In this document: in pieces, positions 3,849-7,070 of the stretch
Layout: every line of letters starts with the position of its first letter
Position numbering within the stretch: the first letter of the stretch is position 1
Made by a program: the position numbers and the translations under genes
Origin: Euzebyaceae bacterium
GTDB lineage: Bacteria > Actinomycetota > Nitriliruptoria > Euzebyales > Egibacteraceae
NCBI GenBank assembly: GCA_013696915.1
Contig: JACCXR010000476.1
Coordinates: forward strand, 1 to 7,070
Length of the DNA stretch: 7,070 nt
Reading direction: 5' to 3'
Notes under the pieces: model-generated
Told to the model about the DNA's origin: nothing
Database searches by the model: none
Seen by the model: only the letters and a program-made list of their open reading frames with translations

Positions 3849-4957
3849 CGGAACACAGCAAGACCCGCGTCCTCGTGCTGTTCGGCGGCCGTTCCAGCGA
3901 GCACCAGGTGTCCTGCCTGTCGGCGCGCAGCGTGCTGTGGGCCATGGACCCGGACCGCTACCTCGTCACCACGGTCGGCATCACCCGGGACGGGCGGTGG
4001 ACCCTCGTCGACGGCGTCCCACCGACCCGGGAGGGCACGCTGCCCAGCGTCCCCGACGACGGCGACACGGTGGCGCTGGTCCAGACCCGGAAGGGTCCCC
4101 GGCTGGTCCGGTTCCGGGACGGCTTCGAGTCCGGAGCGGACCTCGGGCCCGTCGATGTCTGCTTCCCGGTGCTCCACGGCCCCTACGGCGAGGACGGCAC
4201 GGTGCAGGGGCTTCTCGCCAGCCTCGGCGTGCCCTACGTCGGGGCCGACGTCGCCTCGAGCGCGATCGCGATCGACAAGCGGCAGATGAAGAGCGTGTTC
4301 AAGGCCCGGGGGCTGCCACAGGTGCCCTATCTGGCCGTCCGCCGCCAGGTGTGGGAGGACGACCGCGGTCCCGTCCTCGACGACATCGAGGCCGCGCTGC
4401 GCTACCCGCTGTTCACGAAGCCGGCGCGGCAGGGCTCGTCGATCGGCATCCGGAAGATCGCCGATCGGCAGGAGCTGATCCTCGGCATCTGTGAGGCGTT
4501 CGGCTACGACCGCGTCGCGATCGTCGAGGAGGGCCTGGAAGGCGTCCGTGAGATCGAGTGCGGCGTGCTCGGCAACAGCCACGTGGAGGTGACGCGCCCC
4601 GGCGAGACCATCCACGCCGGCCCCGCCTTCTACGACTTCGAGGCGAAGTACCTGGCACCCGTGGAGCTGCGCTGCCCCGCCGACCTCGACGAGGGCGTCC
4701 GGCGCACCTGCATGGAGTACGCCCGCGAGGCCTACCTCGCGATCGGCGCCCGCGGCATGGCCCGCGTCGACTTCTTCTATCTGGAGCGCACCGGCCAGGT
4801 GCTCGTGAACGAGATCAACACCATCCCGGGTCTCACGCCGACGTCGATGTTCCCGCCCGCCTGGGCCGCCGAGGGGGTCGACTTCCGCTCATTGATCGAC
4901 CGGGTGCTGCAGCTCGCCGTCGAGGCCGCGCACGCCGAGGCCCGCTACGCGCCGTGA
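3845..4957 (+). CDS. ddl: D-alanine--D-alanine ligase
   Basis: An ATP-grasp ligase that joins two D-Ala for the peptidoglycan pentapeptide; cytoplasmic. The 370-residue product is of the longer DdlA type (about 365-375). Seen in order: LFGGRSSEHQVS (12-23; Glu19 is the conserved N-terminal Glu), FPVLHGPYGEDGTVQG (107-122), IDKRQMKS (143-150, start of the ATP-grasp domain), FTKPARQGSSIGI (190-202; serine loop), VEEGLEG (227-233), FYDFEAKYL (262-270), ARVDFF (306-311; Asp309) and VNEINTIPGLTPTSMFP (321-337; Glu323 and Asn325 as Mg ligands). Tyr263 of FYDF matches the Tyr found in D-Ala-D-Ala ligases, where VanA-type D-Ala-D-Lac ligases differ, so ordinary dipeptide synthesis is inferred. GTG 3845 overlaps the gpsA stop (GTGA) and has a strong RBS, indicating translational coupling. 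Its end converges on the RAM-domain gene with a 12-bp gap, and no terminator hairpin is visible there. Confidence 0.97.
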   Translation: MTEHSKTRVLVLFGGRSSEHQVSCLSARSVLWAMDPDRYLVTTVGITRDGRWTLVDGVPPTREGTLPSVPDDGDTVALVQTRKGPRLVRFRDGFESGADLGPVDVCFPVLHGPYGEDGTVQGLLASLGVPYVGADVASSAIAIDKRQMKSVFKARGLPQVPYLAVRRQVWEDDRGPVLDDIEAALRYPLFTKPARQGSSIGIRKIADRQELILGICEAFGYDRVAIVEEGLEGVREIECGVLGNSHVEVTRPGETIHAGPAFYDFEAKYLAPVELRCPADLDEGVRRTCMEYAREAYLAIGARGMARVDFFYLERTGQVLVNEINTIPGLTPTSMFPPAWAAEGVDFRSLIDRVLQLAVEAAHAEARYAP

Positions 4958-4969
4958 GGCCGGGGAGAT

Positions 4970-5203
4970 CTACAGGTGCACGACGGGGCAGGTCAGGGTC
5001 CGGTCGATGCCGTCGACGGCCTGGATGCGGGCGACGACGAGCCGCCCGAGCTCGTCGACGTCGTTCGCCTCGGCACGGACGATGACGTCGTAAGGCCCGG
5101 TGACGTCCTCCGCGGCCTTCACACCGTCGATCTCGGCGACGGCAGTGGCGACCTGCGCCGCCTTGCCGACCTCGGTGAGAATCAAGATGTAGGCCGAGAC
5201 CAT
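4970..5203 (-). CDS. Stand-alone Lrp/AsnC ligand-binding (RAM) domain protein
   Basis: The 77-residue product is a complete alpha-beta RAM domain with no helix-turn-helix: MVSAYILILTEVGKA, an amphipathic helix, then DVTGPYDVIVRAEA (33-46), VDELGRLVVARIQAVDGI (49-66) and the final strand RTLTCPVVHL. In full-length Lrp/AsnC regulators this domain binds amino acids and drives oligomerisation. Stand-alone forms are known, and very similar short proteins occur in this gene neighbourhood in other actinobacteria (from memory). It may sense a small ligand, or pair with a full-length Lrp as a heteromer; the ligand cannot be read off. ATG 5203 has GAAGGG (5210-5215) with a 6-nt spacer. A -10-like CTAGGAT lies about 42 nt upstream (minus strand, 5246-5252). 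It converges on ddl. Confidence 0.9.
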   Translation of the reverse strand: MVSAYILILTEVGKAAQVATAVAEIDGVKAAEDVTGPYDVIVRAEANDVDELGRLVVARIQAVDGIDRTLTCPVVHL

Positions 5204-5245
5204 GAGCTGCCCTTCGCTACCCGGGATGGTTGCTCTCAGGCCGGC

Positions 5246-5252
5246 ATCCTAG
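5246..5252 (-). promoter_or_regulatory. Candidate -10 element (CTAGGAT) for the RAM-domain gene
   Basis: On the minus strand CTAGGAT fits TANNNT about 42 nt upstream of ATG 5203, leaving a short leader that carries the GAAGGG ribosome-binding site. No -35 consensus is visible. Confidence 0.4.
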
Positions 5253-5361
5253 AGCCTCAGACGATCGATTCGGACCGCTGCACTCGGGGTCCAGGACTGC
5301 AGGGTGGGCCGTCCGTGCCGCCAGCGCAGTGGATCGGCCAGGGATCGCGAGTGATCGGAAG

Positions 5362-5384
5362 CCTCAGCCGCTGAGGGGTCCCCT
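5362..5384. repeat. Overlapping palindromes CCTCAG-CCG-CTGAGG and AGGGG-T-CCCCT
   Basis: A perfect 6-bp stem with a 3-nt loop (5362-5376) runs directly into a second odd-centred palindrome (5374-5384) that shares its last three bases. Only one can form at a time in RNA. No T-tract follows. It may be an operator in the divergent region or chance GC pairing. Confidence 0.3.
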
Positions 5385-5467
5385 GGGCGGCGCAATGTGA
5401 CCCCAGTTCGGTTCGCGAGCCGTCCACCCCGACGTCGAGCGGCTGACTTCCAGACCACAATGGGCTG

Positions 5468-5478
5468 TCTAGCCTAGA
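5468..5478 (+). promoter_or_regulatory. Candidate -10 (CTAGCCT) within palindrome TCTAGCCTAGA, before the phosphoribosyltransferase gene
   Basis: CTAGCCT (5469-5475) fits TANNNT, ends 31 nt before ATG 5507 and lies at the centre of the odd palindrome TCTAG-C-CTAGA. The dyad over the -10 might be a regulator site. TGACT at 5444-5448 resembles part of a -35 but sits too far upstream (about 21 nt). Confidence 0.4.
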
Positions 5479-5497
5479 GGCACGGCCTCGCGGAGAT

Positions 5498-5504
5498 GGA
5501 GGAG
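5498..5504 (+). promoter_or_regulatory. Ribosome binding site of the phosphoribosyltransferase gene
   Basis: GGAGGAG directly before ATG 5507 leaves only 2-4 nt of spacer, shorter than usual. It still fixes ATG 5507; the other nearby ATG (5496) is in a different frame whose product is not protein-like. Confidence 0.65.
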
Positions 5505-5506
5505 AC

Positions 5507-6160
5507 ATGGACGTGTTCGAAGACCGGCGCGACGCGGGCCGTCACCTGGCCGAGACGCTGTCCGGCGACGCCGCCATCCGCGACGCCGGCCGGGTCGTCG
5601 TCCTCGGCATCCCCCGGGGCGGCGTGCCGGTCGGGGCGGAGGTGGCGCGCGCCCTGGGCGCCGCCTTCGACGTGGTCGTCGTCCGCAAGCTGAGGACCCC
5701 GCACAACTCCGAGCTGGGATTCGGGGCGGTCGGTCCGGACGGCCACGTCGAGATCGACCAGTCGCTGGTGGACCGGCTGGGGCTCACCGCAGAGCAGATT
5801 GAGGCCGAGATTTCCGACCGCCGCGCCGCGGTCGAGCGGCGCCTGGAGACCTACCGCAGCGTCGCGCCGCAGGTCGAGCTCGCGGACGCGGTCGTGGTCG
5901 TGGTCGACGACGGCATCGCGACGGGCGGAACCGCCCGCCAGGCCTGTGCCCTGGCCCGCCGGAGCGGGGCGGCCCACGTGCTGCTCGCCGCCCCCGTGGC
6001 GCCGCAGCACGCGGCTGAGGACCTCGCCGACGCGGCCGACCGGATCGTCGTGCTGAGCCAGCCGGCCGAGTTCCTGGCCGTCGGCCAGGCTTACAGGGAC
6101 TTCGCGCAGCTCGACGACGAGACCACGCTGGACGTGCTGCGCGCCGCCGTGAAGGGCTGA
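5507..6160 (+). CDS. Predicted phosphoribosyltransferase (COG1926-type)
   Basis: The 217-residue product has a type I PRTase fold. Seen are a substrate/flexible-loop region GIPRGGVPVGAEVARAL (34-50), VRKLRTPHNSELGFGAV (59-75), a charged helix (95-117) and the PRPP-binding signature VVVVDDGIATGGTA (130-143). After it comes VLLAAPVAP (158-166), the usual strand following the signature helix. Family members are annotated as 'predicted phosphoribosyltransferase'; the base or other acceptor is generally unknown, so a purine-salvage role is only a guess. Length fits the stand-alone form, without the hydrolase fusion found in some relatives. The gene is divergent from the RAM-domain gene and convergent with the dodecin-like gene (22-bp gap), so it is probably transcribed alone. 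ATG 5507 is supported by GGAGGAG. Confidence 0.9.
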   Translation: MDVFEDRRDAGRHLAETLSGDAAIRDAGRVVVLGIPRGGVPVGAEVARALGAAFDVVVVRKLRTPHNSELGFGAVGPDGHVEIDQSLVDRLGLTAEQIEAEISDRRAAVERRLETYRSVAPQVELADAVVVVVDDGIATGGTARQACALARRSGAAHVLLAAPVAPQHAAEDLADAADRIVVLSQPAEFLAVGQAYRDFAQLDDETTLDVLRAAVKG

Positions 6161-6182
6161 TTCGGGGGCGGCGCGCGGACCG

Positions 6183-6389
6183 TCAGCGCGGCTCGACCGC
6201 GAAGTAGAGCCTCACCTGCGTGTGGTACTCCAGAACGCCGGTCCCGTCGACCGTCGCGCTCGTGCCGAGGATGTCCAGTCGTTCGATGTTGCGCAGGGTC
6301 TTGCCCGCCTCGCGCAGCGCCTCGTGGGCGGCGTGCATCCAGCTCTCGGCGGACACGCCCTCCAGCTCGATGGTGTTGAGCACCGGCAC
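6183..6389 (-). CDS. Dodecin-like protein lacking the flavin-stacking tryptophan
   Basis: The 68-residue product matches the dodecin fold in length and pattern: an N-terminal strand VLNTIELEGVS (3-13), one helix SWMHAAHEALREAGKTLRNI (16-35) with the family's KTLRN-like end, and two long strands (36-48 and 51-66) ending YHTQVRLYFAVE. Dodecins form hollow dodecamers that store flavin (riboflavin, FMN or FAD). Their key Trp, normally just after the helix in LRxLRWFEV, is absent: the sequence reads LRNIERLDIL. Trp17 is at the helix start and does not replace it. Flavin binding of the usual kind is therefore doubtful. Trp-less dodecin-like proteins are known in actinobacteria, and some mycobacterial dodecins have been described as calcium-binding (from memory). 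The start is GTG 6389, supported by AAGGAG 5 nt upstream; GTG 6383 is a weaker alternative. It is divergent from thiL. Confidence 0.85.
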   Translation of the reverse strand: MPVLNTIELEGVSAESWMHAAHEALREAGKTLRNIERLDILGTSATVDGTGVLEYHTQVRLYFAVEPR

Positions 6390-6394
6390 CGCAG

Positions 6395-6400
6395 CTCCTT
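6395..6400 (-). promoter_or_regulatory. Ribosome binding site of the dodecin-like gene
   Basis: AAGGAG on the minus strand lies 5 nt before GTG 6389. It fixes that start and rejects the long in-frame extension that runs antisense through thiL. Confidence 0.7.
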
Positions 6401-6441
6401 CCTCGTTGGTCCGGCCCGACCGTGGGAGGTCGTCCGGGTGG

Positions 6442-6449
6442 GATACTGC
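6442..6449. promoter_or_regulatory. Overlapping candidate -10 elements for thiL (+) and the dodecin-like gene (-)
   Basis: GATACT (6442-6447, plus) ends 8 nt before the thiL GTG, as in a leaderless promoter. CAGTAT (6449-6444, minus) overlaps it and could serve the dodecin-like gene with a leader of about 50 nt. Each departs from TANNNT at the first base, and no -35 is clear. The divergent gap is only 66 bp, so the promoters must lie here or within the genes. Confidence 0.3.
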
Positions 6450-6455
6450 CTCGCC

Positions 6456-7070
6456 GTGGGCGAGTTCGATCTCATCCGACGGCTGGCGCCGTACCTCGAC
6501 GTCGCCGGTGGGCAGCTGCTGGTCGGCCACGGCGACGACGCCGCGGTGCTTCAGGTCGGGGATCGCGGGCTGTGCGTCGCGGTCGACGTGCTGGTCGAGG
6601 GGGTCCATTTCCGCCGCGACCTGTCGGGGTGGGGCGACGTCGGGTGGAAGGCGGTCGCGGTCAACGTCAGCGACATCGCGGCGATGGGAGCGGCTCCGAC
6701 GGCCGTCGTCGTCGGGCTCAGCCTGCCCCCTGATGTCGGGGACGTCGAGGTCGAGGCGGTCTACGCCGGCATGCGGGAGGCGTGCGACCGCTGGGGCGCG
6801 CTGCTGGTCGGCGGCGACACCGTCGCCGCCCCCGTGCTGTCGCTCGCGGTCACCGTCCTCGGCGACGTCGCTCCGACCGCGGCGGTGCCGCGCTCGGGAG
6901 CGCGTCCCGGTGATCGCGTCGTGGTCGCCGGGGCGCTGGGCGCCGCCGCGGCCGCGCTGGTCCAGGTCGAGGCCGGCGCGGTCCCCGACGACCGGCTGCT
7001 CGCCGCGCACCGCCGGCCGCGCGCGCTGCCGGCGGCAGGTCAGGCGCTCGCGGCGCACGGGGCGCGGGCG
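6456..7070 (+). CDS. thiL: Thiamine-monophosphate kinase ThiL, 3'-truncated by the window
   Basis: ThiL phosphorylates thiamine monophosphate to thiamine diphosphate with ATP, the last step of cofactor synthesis. The 205 visible residues cover the N-terminal AIRS-type half and part of the second domain. They show GEFDLIRRLAP (2-12), GHGDDAAVL (24-32; Mg-binding Asp27-Asp28), VDVLVEGVHFRRD (43-55; Asp44), KAVAVNVSDIAAMGA (65-79; Asn70, Asp73), VGGDT (118-122) and RSGARPGDRVVVAG (146-159). Full-length members are about 310-330 residues, so roughly a third lies beyond 7070. GTG 6456 is chosen because the family's N-terminal GEF/L..L begins at residue 2. No Shine-Dalgarno precedes it; a -10-like GATACT 8 nt upstream suggests a leaderless mRNA. 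It is oriented like gpsA-ddl, as in mycobacteria, but separated from them by three other genes. Confidence 0.95.
   Translation, partial: MGEFDLIRRLAPYLDVAGGQLLVGHGDDAAVLQVGDRGLCVAVDVLVEGVHFRRDLSGWGDVGWKAVAVNVSDIAAMGAAPTAVVVGLSLPPDVGDVEVEAVYAGMREACDRWGALLVGGDTVAAPVLSLAVTVLGDVAPTAAVPRSGARPGDRVVVAGALGAAAAALVQVEAGAVPDDRLLAAHRRPRALPAAGQALAAHGARA

Larger units (their letters stand above)
5204..5506. other. 303-bp divergent intergenic region (RAM gene / phosphoribosyltransferase)
   Basis: There is no convincing gene on either strand; the short open frames are compositionally shadow-like and lack ribosome-binding sites. It holds the -10 candidates of both flanking genes (5246-5252 minus, 5469-5475 plus) and a 6-bp hairpin (5362-5376). 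AGCCTCAG occurs twice as a direct repeat (5253-5260 and 5360-5367), the second copy forming the hairpin's left arm. No tRNA fold or terminator T-tract was seen. Confidence 0.6.

Noticed and set aside
5395..5440. GTTCGGTTCGCGAGC resembling a tRNA T-arm
   Set aside because: No acceptor, D or anticodon arms could be fitted around it on either strand.
5249..5458. Short minus-strand open frames in the RAM/phosphoribosyltransferase gap
   Set aside because: There is no Shine-Dalgarno, no codon bias and no recognisable motif; they would also cover both promoter regions.

Overview
The window is a very GC-rich chromosomal segment (clearly above two-thirds GC by eye, not counted) from an actinobacterium. 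Three things point there: strong G/C preference at third codon positions, frequent GTG starts and apparently leaderless promoters, and a gene order matching the actinobacterial block around fbiD/cofC, gpsA, ddl and thiL. From memory, Mycobacterium tuberculosis has hupB, mutT1, ppk, fbiD, gpdA2, ddlA and, further on, thiL in the same relative orientations. A lysine-rich histone-like gene here sits where hupB would be. The genus cannot be fixed from the sequence. I see no mobile element, tRNA, rRNA or CRISPR array, and no defence or secondary-metabolism system.

Left part (1-1600): a four-helix membrane protein on the minus strand (25-432) is divergent from a small, possibly frame-disrupted plus-strand gene (585-844). 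A 10-bp-stem inverted repeat lies between their promoters. Next is a 217-residue Lys/Ala/Ser/Thr protein (946-1599). It resembles the basic tail of actinobacterial HU proteins without the HU domain and contains perfect and near-perfect tandem repeats.

Middle (1600-4960): on the minus strand are a degenerate cold-shock-domain protein (1646-1852) and the CofC/FbiD guanylyltransferase of coenzyme F420 synthesis (1915-2517). Divergent from them are gpsA (2826-3848) and ddl (3845-4957), which overlap by four bases and are almost certainly translated as a coupled pair. They supply glycerol-3-phosphate for phospholipids and D-Ala-D-Ala for peptidoglycan. The 308-bp cofC-gpsA gap is rich in perfect hairpins and holds a possible 12-codon leader peptide.

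Right part (4960-7070): a stand-alone Lrp/AsnC ligand-binding (RAM) domain (minus) converges on ddl with a 12-bp gap. A 303-bp intergenic region follows, then a COG1926-type phosphoribosyltransferase (plus), a dodecin-like protein lacking the usual flavin-stacking tryptophan (minus), and the start of thiL (plus), which runs off the end of the window.

A recurring -10-like heptamer, CTAGNNT, lies before five genes or leaders. Every CTAG I could find in the window falls in one of these promoter regions. The most interesting items are the hairpin-dense gpsA leader, the tail-only histone-like protein at the hup position, and this promoter signature. None amounts to a clearly new biological system.
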